The translations under genes and the position numbers were made by a program. The notes beneath the pieces were generated by a model. The model did no database searches and was not told the origin of the DNA. It saw only the letters and a program-made list of their open reading frames with translations. Positions 6,121 to 14,471 of a stretch of 18,620 bases of DNA are shown piece by piece. Origin of the DNA: CBEULR01 sp965544035 (GTDB lineage: Bacteria > Bacillota > Desulfotomaculia > Desulfotomaculales > Desulforudaceae); NCBI GenBank assembly GCA_965544035.1, contig CBEULR010000025.1, positions 1 to 18,620 of the forward strand. The letters run 5' to 3'. Position 1 is the first letter of the stretch. Each line of letters opens with the position of its first letter.

Positions 6121-7203
6121 CTGGCGGGAAGCGAAAGCGGACAGCAGAAGACCGAACAGCCAACACCACGAAAACTGCAGGAGGCCCGGCGCAAGGGGCA
6201 GGTGGCCAAGAGCCAGGATCTGACCGGTGCGCTGGCGCTGCTGGCGGCGCTGCTGATCCTGTTCGTGAACCGGGACTGGTTTATCCTCCGCCTGGAACGG
6301 ATCTTCGGCGTCTATCTGCACAGCTTTACGACACACGAACTCACCGCCCAGAACGTGCCCTATTTTGTGGGGCAGTCCCTGCTGCTGATGTTCGAGGTGC
6401 TGGCGCCGGTTGCCTTGGTCGTACTGGTAATGGTGATTGCGGCCAACCTGGCCCAGGTGGGGTTTGTATTCGCGCCGAGCGTGCTGGCGCCCAAGGCCGA
6501 GCGCCTGAGCATTTCGGGCGGGTTCAAGCGCATCTTCAGCACCCGGGGCTTTGTGGAGTTCCTGAAAGCGGCCTTTAAGATTTTTGCGATCGGGGCGCTG
6601 TGCTTTTGGATCATCTACCTGCGTATACCGGACCTGCTGCAGCTTTCGGCGACCACGCCGGGCCACGGCCTGTACGTGGTCAGCGATTTGATGCTGCTGG
6701 TGGTGGCCTCGGCCGCCGTGGTTTATCTTTTTCTGGCGGTGCTGGACTTTCTCTACCAGCGCCATGCGCACTACAAGCAACTGATGATGACCAAACAGGA
6801 AGTGAAGGACGAATACCGCCAGACCGAGGGCGATCCGCACCTGAAGGCCTGGCTGCGCCGCCGGCAGCGTGAGATATCGCTCAACCGGATCCGGGAGGAA
6901 GTGCCGCGGGCGACCGTGGTGGTGACCAACCCCACGCACGTGGCGGTGGCCCTGCGCTACACCCAGGGCGAAATGGATGCGCCGCGGGTGACGGCGAAGG
7001 GCGCGGAGTATCTAGCCAAGGTGATCCGTGAAATCGCGGAAGCCCACGATGTGCCGATTGTGGAGAATCCCGAGGTGGCCCGGTTCCTGTACCGCAGGGT
7101 GGAAGTGGGGCAGGAAGTGCCGGTGGGGCTGTACCAGGCGGTAGCCGAGATCATCGCCATGGTTTACAGAGTGAGAAGAGGCGAGGGGGCGCAGGTCGGG
7201 TAA
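6121..7203 (+). CDS. flhB: FlhB, flagellar export switch protein (probable CTG start)
   Basis: Protein of 360 residues if started at CTG 6121 (read as Met): MAGSESGQQKTEQPTPRKLQ, then EARRKGQVAKSQDL, the classic FlhB N-terminus. Choosing the first conventional codon, GTG 6202, would delete 27 conserved residues. Between the preceding in-frame stop (6112) and 6202 no ATG, GTG or TTG exists, only CTG at 6121 and 6175. Four membrane helices follow, then the cytoplasmic domain with the autocleavage motif NPTH at residues 270-273 (VVVTNPTHVAVALRY). FlhB (PF01312) cleaves itself there and, with FliK, switches export specificity. Length and NPTH position match the family. The gene sits between fliR and flhA as usual. 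Confidence 0.93.
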   Translation: MAGSESGQQKTEQPTPRKLQEARRKGQVAKSQDLTGALALLAALLILFVNRDWFILRLERIFGVYLHSFTTHELTAQNVPYFVGQSLLLMFEVLAPVALVVLVMVIAANLAQVGFVFAPSVLAPKAERLSISGGFKRIFSTRGFVEFLKAAFKIFAIGALCFWIIYLRIPDLLQLSATTPGHGLYVVSDLMLLVVASAAVVYLFLAVLDFLYQRHAHYKQLMMTKQEVKDEYRQTEGDPHLKAWLRRRQREISLNRIREEVPRATVVVTNPTHVAVALRYTQGEMDAPRVTAKGAEYLAKVIREIAEAHDVPIVENPEVARFLYRRVEVGQEVPVGLYQAVAEIIAMVYRVRRGEGAQVG

Positions 7204-7211
7204 TTTTGTTT

Positions 7212-7218
7212 AAGGAGG
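7212..7218 (+). promoter_or_regulatory. Ribosome binding site of flhA
   Basis: AAGGAGG, 8 nt before TTG 7227. It supports the TTG start of flhA. Confidence 0.8.
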
Positions 7219-7226
7219 CAGGGTAG

Positions 7227-9308
7227 TTGCCCTCTGCATCAACGCCGATGACCGTGGGGATCAAGAGATACAGCGAGCTGATCATCGCCGGGCTGATCAT
7301 CGGGATCGTCCTGCTGATCATCATTCCGCTGCCCCCGGCGGCGCTCGACTTTTTCCTGGTGATCAGCCTGCTTCTGGGGATGGTCATCCTGCTGATCACG
7401 CTGTTCACCACGGATACGCTGCAGTTCTCGGTGTTTCCGACCCTGCTGCTGGTGGTGACGCTGTACCGCTTGGCCCTGAATATCTCTTCCACCCGTCTGA
7501 TCCTGGGGCAGGCCGATGCCGGAACGGTGATCAGCGCCTTCGGTACCTTCGTGGCCGGAAACAGCTACGTGGTCGGGTTCATCGTCTTTCTGATCATTAC
7601 GGTGGTGCAGTTTGTGGTCATCACGAACGGCGCGAGCCGTGTGGCCGAGGTTTCCGCCCGGTTTACGCTGGACGCTATGCCGGGGAAACAGATGGCCATC
7701 GACAGCGACTTCAACGCGGGCCTGATCACCGAAGCCGAGGCGCGCGAACGGCGCAAGAGGCTGCAGCGCGAGGCCGACTTCTTCGGGGCGATGGACGGTG
7801 CAACCAAGTTTGTGCGCGGCGACGCGATCGCCGGTCTGGTGATCGTGGTGGTGAACATCATCGGCGGACTCATCGTCGGTATGGTGATGATGGAAATGGA
7901 CTTGATGCAGGCGCTGACCACCTTCACCATCCTGACCATCGGCGACGGTCTGGTGACTCAGATCCCGGCGATTTTGGTGTCGACGGCTACGGGTGTCCTG
8001 GTAACCCGGGCGACGTCCGATGCCAGCTTCGGCCGCGATGTTTCGAGGCAGTTTCTGAACTTCCCGCGGGTGATGGCGGTGGCGGCCGTCGTCCTGTTCA
8101 TCCTGGCCCTGATCCCCGCTATGCCGAACACGCTCTTCCTGGCGCTGGCGGCGGCGATGGGGTACCTGTCCTACAGCCTGACGCGGGAGGAACGGCGGAA
8201 GCAGGCCGAGCAGGAGGAAGCGGCGGCACGGGCCGGCCGCGAGCAGCAGAAGGCGGCCGAGCCGGAGAACGTGCTCACCTACTTCCAGATCGACCCGCTG
8301 GAGATCGAGATCGGCTACAGCCTGATCCCGCTGGCCGGTGAGGAACACGGCGGAGACCTGCTGCACCGGGTGGCCGCGGTGCGCCGCCAGTGCGCGCAGG
8401 AATTGGGGATCTATGTGCGGCCGATACGGGTGCGGGACAACCTGCAGCTGAAGCAGACCGAATATATTTTTAAACTGCGCGGAATTGAAGCCGCCCGCGG
8501 CGAGCTGATGCCGGGGCGTCTGCTGGCGATGGACCCGACAGGGCAGGCCGAGATCAAGGGCATCAGCACCAAGGAGCCGACCTTCGGCCTTCCGGCCTGG
8601 TGGATTGAGCCGCGCGACCGGGAAGACGCCGAACTGAAGGGATTTACCGTGGTCGATCCGGCCACCGTGCTGGTTACGCACCTTTCCGAGTTCATCCGCA
8701 GTCGGGGGTACGAACTGCTCGGCCGCCAGGAAGTGCAGGAACTGCTTGAGGTTGTGAAAGAGAAGAACCCGGCGGTGGTGGACGAGCTGGTTCCGAACCT
8801 GCTTTCGCTTGGTGAGGTGCAGAAGGTGCTACAGAACCTGCTTAAGGAAGGAGTGCCGATCCGCGATCTGGTTACCATCCTGGAGGCGCTGGCCGACCGG
8901 GCCAAGTTTGAACGGGATATCGACGTTCTAACCGAGGCCGCCCGCCAGGCACTGGCCCGGACGATTTCCAAGCAGTATGTCTCCGACGGGGACAAACTCC
9001 ATGTGATCACCATCCATCCCCGTCTGGAGCAGGAGATAACCGAATCGCTGCAGATGACCGCGCTGGGGAACTACCCGGTGCTGGAGCCCAACCGGATGCA
9101 GAAGCTGGTGCGGCGTCTGGGCGAAGTATTGCAGAAGGTGAACAGCAGGGGCCTGAACCCGGTGTTGATGACCTCATCCCGGGTGCGGCTGCCGCTGCGG
9201 CGGCTGACCGAGCGGTACTTCCCCCACCTGGCGATCGTTTCGATGCAGGAAATCCAGCCCCACATCAGTGTGGAGGCCGTGGGAACGGTGGTTATTGATG
9301 AAGATTAA
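7227..9308 (+). CDS. flhA: FlhA, flagellar export apparatus protein
   Basis: Protein of 693 residues, the normal family length, starting at TTG. The N-terminal half has about eight membrane helices, beginning YSELIIAGLIIGIVLLIIIP, with the FHIPEP family signature RFTLDAMPGKQMAID around residue 145 and EAEARERRKRLQREADFFGAMDG after it (as separate segments). A charged linker (EERRKQAEQEEAAARAG) leads to the large cytoplasmic domain from about residue 350, which in the family forms a nonameric ring that docks chaperone-substrate complexes. The end, VSMQEIQPHISVEAVGTV, is typical. The 3' end overlaps the start of flhF by 11 nt. No defects were seen. Confidence 0.96.
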   Translation: MPSASTPMTVGIKRYSELIIAGLIIGIVLLIIIPLPPAALDFFLVISLLLGMVILLITLFTTDTLQFSVFPTLLLVVTLYRLALNISSTRLILGQADAGTVISAFGTFVAGNSYVVGFIVFLIITVVQFVVITNGASRVAEVSARFTLDAMPGKQMAIDSDFNAGLITEAEARERRKRLQREADFFGAMDGATKFVRGDAIAGLVIVVVNIIGGLIVGMVMMEMDLMQALTTFTILTIGDGLVTQIPAILVSTATGVLVTRATSDASFGRDVSRQFLNFPRVMAVAAVVLFILALIPAMPNTLFLALAAAMGYLSYSLTREERRKQAEQEEAAARAGREQQKAAEPENVLTYFQIDPLEIEIGYSLIPLAGEEHGGDLLHRVAAVRRQCAQELGIYVRPIRVRDNLQLKQTEYIFKLRGIEAARGELMPGRLLAMDPTGQAEIKGISTKEPTFGLPAWWIEPRDREDAELKGFTVVDPATVLVTHLSEFIRSRGYELLGRQEVQELLEVVKEKNPAVVDELVPNLLSLGEVQKVLQNLLKEGVPIRDLVTILEALADRAKFERDIDVLTEAARQALARTISKQYVSDGDKLHVITIHPRLEQEITESLQMTALGNYPVLEPNRMQKLVRRLGEVLQKVNSRGLNPVLMTSSRVRLPLRRLTERYFPHLAIVSMQEIQPHISVEAVGTVVIDED

Positions 9309-10476
9309 GCGTTACCTGGCCCGGGACATGCGGGAGGCCATGCTGCTGATCAAAGAGGATCTAGGCCCCGACGCCGTGATCATTGCCAGCAAACCGGTAC
9401 GGGACCGGGGGCTCCGGGGCCTGTTCCGGCCGCGGCGGATCGAGGTGACCGCCGCTCTGGACGAGGTCCGCGAAGCGCCCAAACCACCCGAACGGCCTCG
9501 ACTGGACCCTCCCGGCGCCGGATTCAACGCCGCGGGCACGGTGAACGCTTCCCGGGACAACGCCTGGTCGCGGACGGCCGTCTACGATGCCGACCGGTTC
9601 GGCATGTACCAAGAACTGGCCGAGATGAAGGCCCTCCTGAACCGGCTGAGCGGGCAGGACGAGCCGATGGTCGCGGCCACCGGGGAAGGATTCTTCGCCC
9701 GGTGGGAACAGTTCCTGCTCGAAAACGAGATCGAGGAGGACATCGTCAGCGGGATTATGGGCGCGATGCGTGAGCAGATCAACCCCGCGGATGCCAAGCG
9801 TTTCGACCTGGCCCGCGTCTGCATCCAGGATCAGATTATCAACCTGGTGGCGCCCGTATACGGTGACCGAAGCCTGGGACGGGTGACCGCCTTTGTCGGC
9901 CCGACCGGTGTGGGGAAGACGACGACCCTGGCTAAACTGGCCGCACAGTACACGCTGTTCCACGGGAAGACTACGGCGGTGGCCACGATCGATACCTACC
10001 GGATCGGTGCCGTCGAACAGCTGCAGATCTACGCCGACATCATGGGGGTGCCGCTGGAGGTGGCCAACACCCCTGAACAGCTCCGGGAAGCGGTCGCCCG
10101 GCACGCGAACAAGGACTTCGTGTTTGTGGATACGGCGGGACGGCCGTCGCGTCAGGCCGATAAGATCAGCGAGATCAAGACGTACCTGGAGGCGATCGGG
10201 GAACCGGTGCAGATCAGCCTTTGCCTGAGTTGTACCACCAAGCACCGCGATATGGTGCGCATTCTGCGGGATTTCCATCCCCTGAACTATACGGCGCTGA
10301 TCTTTACCAAGCTTGACGAGACCGAGACGACGGGCAGCATCCTAAACATGATTCGCCGCACCAATCTGCCCGTGACCCACGTCACCAACGGCCAGAACAT
10401 GCCGGAGGACATCGAGGTGCTCTATCCGAAGAAGCTGGCCAAGCTCTTGACGAGGGGGGCGGGGCTCGATGCGTGA
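9298..10476 (+). CDS. flhF: FlhF, SRP-type GTPase for flagellar placement
   Basis: Protein of 392 residues from ATG 9298 (MKIKRYLARDMREAMLLIKE); the longer frame from 9268 would only read into flhA. Domains: a basic N-terminal B domain (about 1-120), an N helical domain, and the G domain of SRP GTPases. G-motifs: GPTGVGKT at 201-208, DTYR at 232-235, DTAGR at 278-282 and TKLD at 337-340 (PF00448). FlhF sets the number and site of flagella with FlhG, which activates its GTPase. FlhG is encoded directly downstream and overlaps by 8 nt. The gene is complete, and all nucleotide-binding motifs are present. Confidence 0.95.
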   Translation: MKIKRYLARDMREAMLLIKEDLGPDAVIIASKPVRDRGLRGLFRPRRIEVTAALDEVREAPKPPERPRLDPPGAGFNAAGTVNASRDNAWSRTAVYDADRFGMYQELAEMKALLNRLSGQDEPMVAATGEGFFARWEQFLLENEIEEDIVSGIMGAMREQINPADAKRFDLARVCIQDQIINLVAPVYGDRSLGRVTAFVGPTGVGKTTTLAKLAAQYTLFHGKTTAVATIDTYRIGAVEQLQIYADIMGVPLEVANTPEQLREAVARHANKDFVFVDTAGRPSRQADKISEIKTYLEAIGEPVQISLCLSCTTKHRDMVRILRDFHPLNYTALIFTKLDETETTGSILNMIRRTNLPVTHVTNGQNMPEDIEVLYPKKLAKLLTRGAGLDA

Positions 10477-11344
10477 CCAGGCGTACAAACTGCGGATACT
10501 GGCCAAGCGCGAGACGCCGCCGGTCGCCGATGATGCCTCCGGGCCCCGGGTGATCGCCGTGACCAGCGGCAAGGGCGGGGTCGGGAAGACCAACCTGGCG
10601 GTTAACCTCGGCCTGGCGCTGGCTAAGATGGGGAAGAGAATAGTGCTGTTCGACGCCGATCTGGGACTTTCGAACGGAGAAGTACTGCTGGGGGTCAGCC
10701 CCAGATTCAGCCTCTATGACGCCCTGTATGCCGGCAAGGGCATTGAAGATATCGTCACCAAGGTGGCGTACGGCATGCGGCTGGTGTCGGGCGGATCGGG
10801 CATTCAGGAACTGGCCAACCTGGACCGGGCCCAGCGTTCCCGGATTGTGGAGATGCTGACCTATTTCCGGGATTCCACCGACTACCTGCTTATCGACACC
10901 GGCGCGGGCATCAGCAAGAACGTGCTGGGGTTTGTGGCCGCGGCGCAGGAAGTGATCGTGGTCGTCACCCCCGAACCGACCTCGCTGACCGACGGGTACA
11001 GCCTGATCAAGGTGCTGTCCCGCTACCGGGTGCACGAGAAGGTTTACCTGGTGGTCAACCGGGTGAAGGGGGAGACCGACGCCGCCCAGACGGCGCGCAA
11101 GATTCAGCTGGTGGCCAAGAAGTTCTTGGGCTTTGAGATCGAACACATCGGCTCGGTCTATGATGACCCGGCCGTACCGCGCGCGGTGCGCAACCAGCAG
11201 CCCTTCGTCTTGACCGAACCGCATTCCCTGCCGTCCCGGGAAGTGGAGGAACTGGCCCGTTTCTTTACCAGGGATGACCGGCAGACCGAAGGCGCCAAGG
11301 CGATCGAGGGTTTCTTCGGCCGTCTGCTTAAGTTATTTGGGTGA
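10469..11344 (+). CDS. flhG: FlhG (YlxH/FleN), MinD-like ATPase
   Basis: Protein of 291 residues. The N-terminus (MRDQAYKLRILAKRE) resembles the activator helix that FlhG uses to stimulate FlhF. The deviant Walker A motif KGGVGKT is at residues 35-41, followed by DADLGLSNGEVLLG, a Walker B-like LLIDTGAG and VTPEPTSLTDGYSLIKVL. A C-terminal amphipathic tail (FFGRLLKLF) could bind membrane as in MinD. FlhG is known to limit flagellar number and to interact with FlhF and with FliM/FliY, whose genes are in this window. The ATG overlaps the flhF stop by 8 nt. Confidence 0.94.
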   Translation: MRDQAYKLRILAKRETPPVADDASGPRVIAVTSGKGGVGKTNLAVNLGLALAKMGKRIVLFDADLGLSNGEVLLGVSPRFSLYDALYAGKGIEDIVTKVAYGMRLVSGGSGIQELANLDRAQRSRIVEMLTYFRDSTDYLLIDTGAGISKNVLGFVAAAQEVIVVVTPEPTSLTDGYSLIKVLSRYRVHEKVYLVVNRVKGETDAAQTARKIQLVAKKFLGFEIEHIGSVYDDPAVPRAVRNQQPFVLTEPHSLPSREVEELARFFTRDDRQTEGAKAIEGFFGRLLKLFG

Positions 11345-11997
11345 TGGCAATGAGCATTAAAACTATACTGGACATCGGCAGCAGAGTACTCATCACCTGC
11401 CCGGACAGAGATGATACGGACACTTACGTTTCCCGCCTGGAGGATTTCCGGCCGGACGGTATCGCGATCGCCGTTCCGCTGCGGCGCGGGTATCCGCTGC
11501 TCATTAGGGATGGGGAGCGGATACGCCTGCGTGTTCCGGCCGATGAGGCCTACATCGAGTTTGACAGCAGGGTGATTCGGCGGACCGAGTCGATGATCAG
11601 GCTTTACCTGATCGAGTATCCCGAGACCTGGAGGCGGGTCCAGCTCCGCGCGAACGTACGGCTGGAGGAGACAATCCGGGTGGAAGGCTACTCCGAAACC
11701 ACCGGCGAGGAGATATGCTTCGATACGCACGACCTCAGCGCGGGCGGACTGGGTCTCCGATCTTCAAAGAAGATCGATATCGGTACCAGGTTCTGGGTTT
11801 CTTTCCGGATTGCACAGAAGAAGGCCGCCCGCCGGATCGAGGCCCGGGGTGAGGTTGTGCGGGTGATGCGGGCGGACGGTCCGCATGGGAACGAGTATCG
11901 CATCGGGTTGAAGTTTGTGGAAATAAAGAAGGCCGACCAGGATTTTATCGTCGGATTCATCTTTCAGCGGATGAGTGAGCAGAAGCGCCGGTCATAA
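11344..11997 (+). CDS. PilZ-domain protein, YcgR/DgrA-like c-di-GMP motor brake
   Basis: About 217 residues. The first ~90 residues form a YcgR-like N-terminal beta domain (IDIGSRVLITCPDRD-like region through LYLIEYPE). The C-terminal PilZ domain (PF07238) has both c-di-GMP motifs: RVQLR (RxxxR, residues 98-102) and DLSAGG (DxSxxG, residues 130-135), so nucleotide binding is expected. Homologues such as YcgR and B. subtilis DgrA slow the motor or alter its switching when c-di-GMP is high. Possible starts are GTG 11341, ATG 11344 and ATG 11350, all overlapping or touching the flhG stop; GGGTGAT upstream favours 11350. Location between flhG and sigma-28 fits a motility regulator. Confidence 0.9.
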   Translation: MAMSIKTILDIGSRVLITCPDRDDTDTYVSRLEDFRPDGIAIAVPLRRGYPLLIRDGERIRLRVPADEAYIEFDSRVIRRTESMIRLYLIEYPETWRRVQLRANVRLEETIRVEGYSETTGEEICFDTHDLSAGGLGLRSSKKIDIGTRFWVSFRIAQKKAARRIEARGEVVRVMRADGPHGNEYRIGLKFVEIKKADQDFIVGFIFQRMSEQKRRS

Positions 11998-12031
11998 CGG
12001 GCCTCTGCCGGTTTTAGGGGGTGCACGGAGG

Positions 12032-12778
12032 ATGTCGGCCCACAAGTGGGAGCAGTACCAGCGGGAAAAAAGCAGTTCCCTGCGTGATGAACTGATCGTC
12101 GAACACCTGCCCCTGGTGAAGCAGGTCGCCGGGAGGCTGGCCGTTCGCCTTTTTTCGGCGATCAGCACCGAGGATCTGGAGGGCTGGGGGGTGTTCGGTC
12201 TGATTGAGGCCGTGGAGAAATACGACCCCGCCCAGGGGACCGACTTTAAGACGTACGCCTACTACCGCATCCGGGGGGCAATCCTGGATGAACTGCGGCG
12301 GCAGTCGTGGGTTCCGCGCAGCCTCTGGCAGAAGCTGCAGAGAATCAACGAGGTGCGCGAGCGGTTGGAGAAGGAAACCGGGGAATCGGTGACCGAAGGG
12401 GAACTCGCCGAGGCCCTCGGTCTGTCACCCGAGGAGTACAACCGGCTTTCCGGGCACTTCTCCCGCATCTCTCTGATCTCCCTGGACGACGCGCGGTTCT
12501 CGCCGGACGGCGAACCGATCACCTGGGGAGATGTGATCGAGGACCGGTCCAGCCCCGACCCGCTTGAGCCGATGCTGGAAGAGGAAAACCGGGAGGACCT
12601 GATCCGGGCGATCAGCAAGATGGAGGAACGGGACAAGCTGATCCTCGCCCTGTATTACCAGGAGGGCTTAACCCTGAAGGAGCTGGGAAGCGTGCTGGAC
12701 GTTACCGAATCCCGGGCCTGCCAGCTGCACGCCCGGGTGATCAACAGGCTGCGGCGGCAGCTGGCGAGCGGGGAGTGA
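12032..12778 (+). CDS. fliA: Sigma-28 (FliA/SigD), flagellar sigma factor
   Basis: Protein of 248 residues from ATG 12032, preceded by GGAGG and AGGGGGTG. The longer frame from 11975 would run into the PilZ gene and is not needed. Region 2 has LVKQVAGRLAVRL, DLEGWGVFGLIEAVEKYDP and TDFKTYAYYRIRGAILDELR. Region 3 follows (SVTEGELAEALGLSPEEY). Region 4 has ERDKLILALYYQEGLTLKEL and ESRACQLHARVINRLRRQL. These match FliA/SigD/WhiG (TIGR02479). It should drive late genes such as flagellin and motor/chemotaxis genes; no anti-sigma FlgM gene is in this window. In B. subtilis sigD also lies near the end of the fla/che operon, followed by swrB, as here. Confidence 0.95.
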   Translation: MSAHKWEQYQREKSSSLRDELIVEHLPLVKQVAGRLAVRLFSAISTEDLEGWGVFGLIEAVEKYDPAQGTDFKTYAYYRIRGAILDELRRQSWVPRSLWQKLQRINEVRERLEKETGESVTEGELAEALGLSPEEYNRLSGHFSRISLISLDDARFSPDGEPITWGDVIEDRSSPDPLEPMLEEENREDLIRAISKMEERDKLILALYYQEGLTLKELGSVLDVTESRACQLHARVINRLRRQLASGE

Positions 12779-12786
12779 CGGGCTGA

Positions 12787-13239
12787 TTGACTGGCCTACT
12801 GATGGAAAACACCTGGTTATTTGTGCTGGGTTATGTCGGACTGGTCGCGGGTTTTCTCGCCGTGCTTTATCTCCTGATCCGCTCCCTGGTGGCACGGAAG
12901 TCGCGGCGCCGCAGTTTTCATTCCGAGCTGGACCGGCACACCAGCGAAGAGGTTCAGCTGGACGTGCGGCTGCAGAACCTGGAAAACCGGCTGGAACAGC
13001 TGATTGCCGTCAACACCCAGCTCAATGAGCGCCTGAAGTGGATCGAAGGGCAGATGGGCGCGGTGCTTTCCGGCGGAAGCGTTCCCAACCGTCAGGCGAC
13101 GACTGAGGAACAGGTGGCTCAGGGGTTTAAACAGGGCAAGACGGTGAGCGAGCTGGCCGAGCAGTTCGGCCGCGGCAAGGGGGAGATCGAACTGATGCTC
13201 AATCTGCGCAAGATTCGGGAGAGGGGGACGGAAAATTGA
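12787..13239 (+). CDS. SwrB-like membrane-anchored coiled-coil protein (DUF6115-type C-terminus)
   Basis: 150 residues from TTG 12787, supported by GGAGTGA 8 nt upstream; ATG 12802 would give 145. One N-terminal membrane helix (about residues 10-33, TWLFVLGYVGLVAGFLAVLY) is followed by a basic stretch (ARKSRRRS), a coiled coil with leucine/asparagine heptads (about 55-95, QLDVRLQNLENRLEQLIAV), and a small helix-turn-helix-like end: QVAQGFKQGKTVSELAEQFG, then GKGEIELMLNLRK. This architecture and the position after sigD match SwrB (YlxL) of B. subtilis, which activates the flagellar export machine, and the DUF6115 family. The overall sequence likeness to B. subtilis SwrB cannot be measured here, so I leave the symbol empty. 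It overlaps the next gene as TTGA. Confidence 0.65.
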   Translation: MTGLLMENTWLFVLGYVGLVAGFLAVLYLLIRSLVARKSRRRSFHSELDRHTSEEVQLDVRLQNLENRLEQLIAVNTQLNERLKWIEGQMGAVLSGGSVPNRQATTEEQVAQGFKQGKTVSELAEQFGRGKGEIELMLNLRKIRERGTEN

Positions 13240-13985
13240 TCAGAGGGTTATACACGTCGGCCACGGGCATGTTTGCCGGACAGCAGCGGATGGACGTGAC
13301 GGCACACAACTTGGCCAACGTCTCGACCACCGGCTACAAGCGGCAGACCGCCCACTTCGCACCCTACCTGGCTTCGGCGCTGGTCCGGCAAGACGGCTCG
13401 GTCCGGGGGCTGGGCGCCTCACACCACGGGGTGCGCCTGGACGATCTGCTGACCGACATCACCGCCGGTCCGCTGGAGTACACCGGCCGCGCCGCCGATC
13501 TGGCCGTGATGGGCGGGGGCTTCTTCTGCGTGGAAAACGCGGCCGGGGAAGTGCTGTACACCCGTGCGGGCTCGTTTGCGGTGGACGGGGAAGGATACCT
13601 GACGACCCGCTCGGGGCAGCGTCTGCTTGGTGAGGCCGGACCGGTGAATGTCGGGAGCGGATCTTACACCGTTGATGGCGACGGCCGGGTCTACGTCGAT
13701 GGTGAGGAAACCGACCGCCTGCGGATCGCCTTCTTCGAGGATGCAGCCGTCTTGCAGCGTGAGGGTGACTCCCTGTTCTCGCTTCCCGACGGTATGCAGG
13801 AGAGTCCGGAAGCCGGTCCCGTTTTTGTGCGCCAGGGATATTTGGAAGGATCAAATGTAAACCTGGCGACCGAAATGGTCGAAATGATCATGGCGGCGCG
13901 TATCTACGCAGCCAACCAGCGGCTGGTGAGCACCCATGATTCGCTTCTGGAAAAGGTGGTGAACCAGGTCGGCCTCGTACGTTAA
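13236..13985 (+). CDS. Flagellar rod/hook-basal body protein, FlgF/FlgG family
   Basis: 249 residues from TTG 13236, overlapping the previous stop by 4 nt, with GAGAGGGGGA upstream. The N-terminal rod motif is MIRGLYTSATGMFAGQQRMD then VTAHNLANVSTTGYKRQ (PF00460). The middle has the family pattern DLAVMGGGFFCVEN, YTRAGSFAVDGEGYLTT and GQRLLGEAGPV. The C-terminal helix has GYLEGSNVNLATEMVEMIMA and RIYAANQRLV (PF06429). The length near 250 and the ADLAVMGGGFF segment favour a proximal or distal rod protein (FlgF, or FlhO/FlhP of B. subtilis) over the hook. Only one such gene is present here, whereas most flagella need at least two; the partner must lie elsewhere. Confidence 0.88.
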   Translation: MIRGLYTSATGMFAGQQRMDVTAHNLANVSTTGYKRQTAHFAPYLASALVRQDGSVRGLGASHHGVRLDDLLTDITAGPLEYTGRAADLAVMGGGFFCVENAAGEVLYTRAGSFAVDGEGYLTTRSGQRLLGEAGPVNVGSGSYTVDGDGRVYVDGEETDRLRIAFFEDAAVLQREGDSLFSLPDGMQESPEAGPVFVRQGYLEGSNVNLATEMVEMIMAARIYAANQRLVSTHDSLLEKVVNQVGLVR

Positions 13986-13986
13986 T

Positions 13987-14469
13987 GTGAAACAGATACA
14001 CATCGGGATTGCGGAATACGCAGTGACCCGCTGCCCGCACCGTTTAACCACCCTCGGACTCGGGTCCTGTGTGGGCGTGACCCTGTGGGACCGTGTGGTC
14101 TGTGTGGCCGGGATGGCGCACATCATGCTTCCGGACAGCACCAACTTCAAGACCGCGTCCAAGCCGGCCAAGTTCGCCGACCTGGGCATACCCCTCTTGG
14201 TGAAGGACATGGAGCGGTTGGGTGCGAAAACAATCCGGATGGAGGCCAAAATGGCCGGCGGGGCACAAATGTTTTTCGGCAGCAGTGATTCACCGGTGAT
14301 GAACATCGGTGCGCGCAACGTGGAGGCCGTAAAGGCCATTCTGGCCCGGTTCGGCATTCGCGTGGCGGCCGAAGACACCGGCGGCAGCGTAGGACGGACG
14401 ATTGTTCTGGATTCGGTTTCCGGGGAACTCAGTATCCGCAGTCTGGGCCGGGGGATTAAGGTGATATAG
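13987..14469 (+). CDS. cheD: CheD, chemoreceptor glutamine deamidase / CheC partner
   Basis: 160 residues from GTG 13987, one base after the preceding stop; the ribosome site is weak, suggesting coupling. The catalytic triad of the family is visible: T22, C28 in GLGSCVGV and H45 in GMAHIMLP, positions nearly identical to those reported for Thermotoga CheD (T21, C27, H44). Further CheD marks are KMAGGAQMF and NIGARN, and the terminal TGGSVGRTIVLD (PF03975). CheD deamidates receptor glutamines and binds CheC, raising its CheY-P phosphatase activity. cheC lies one gene downstream. All key residues are present. Confidence 0.95.
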   Translation: MKQIHIGIAEYAVTRCPHRLTTLGLGSCVGVTLWDRVVCVAGMAHIMLPDSTNFKTASKPAKFADLGIPLLVKDMERLGAKTIRMEAKMAGGAQMFFGSSDSPVMNIGARNVEAVKAILARFGIRVAAEDTGGSVGRTIVLDSVSGELSIRSLGRGIKVI

Positions 14470-14471
14470 CA

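Noticed and set aside
6100..6125. Programmed frameshift producing a FliR-FlhB fusion.
   Set aside because: No slippery heptamer is present, and a strong ribosome site followed by CTG explains flhB better.
7239..8681. Long open frame of 480 codons on the - strand opposite flhA.
   Set aside because: Composition rich in His/Gln/Arg/Asp typical of antisense shadows in GC-rich genes; flhA on the + strand is a clear family member.
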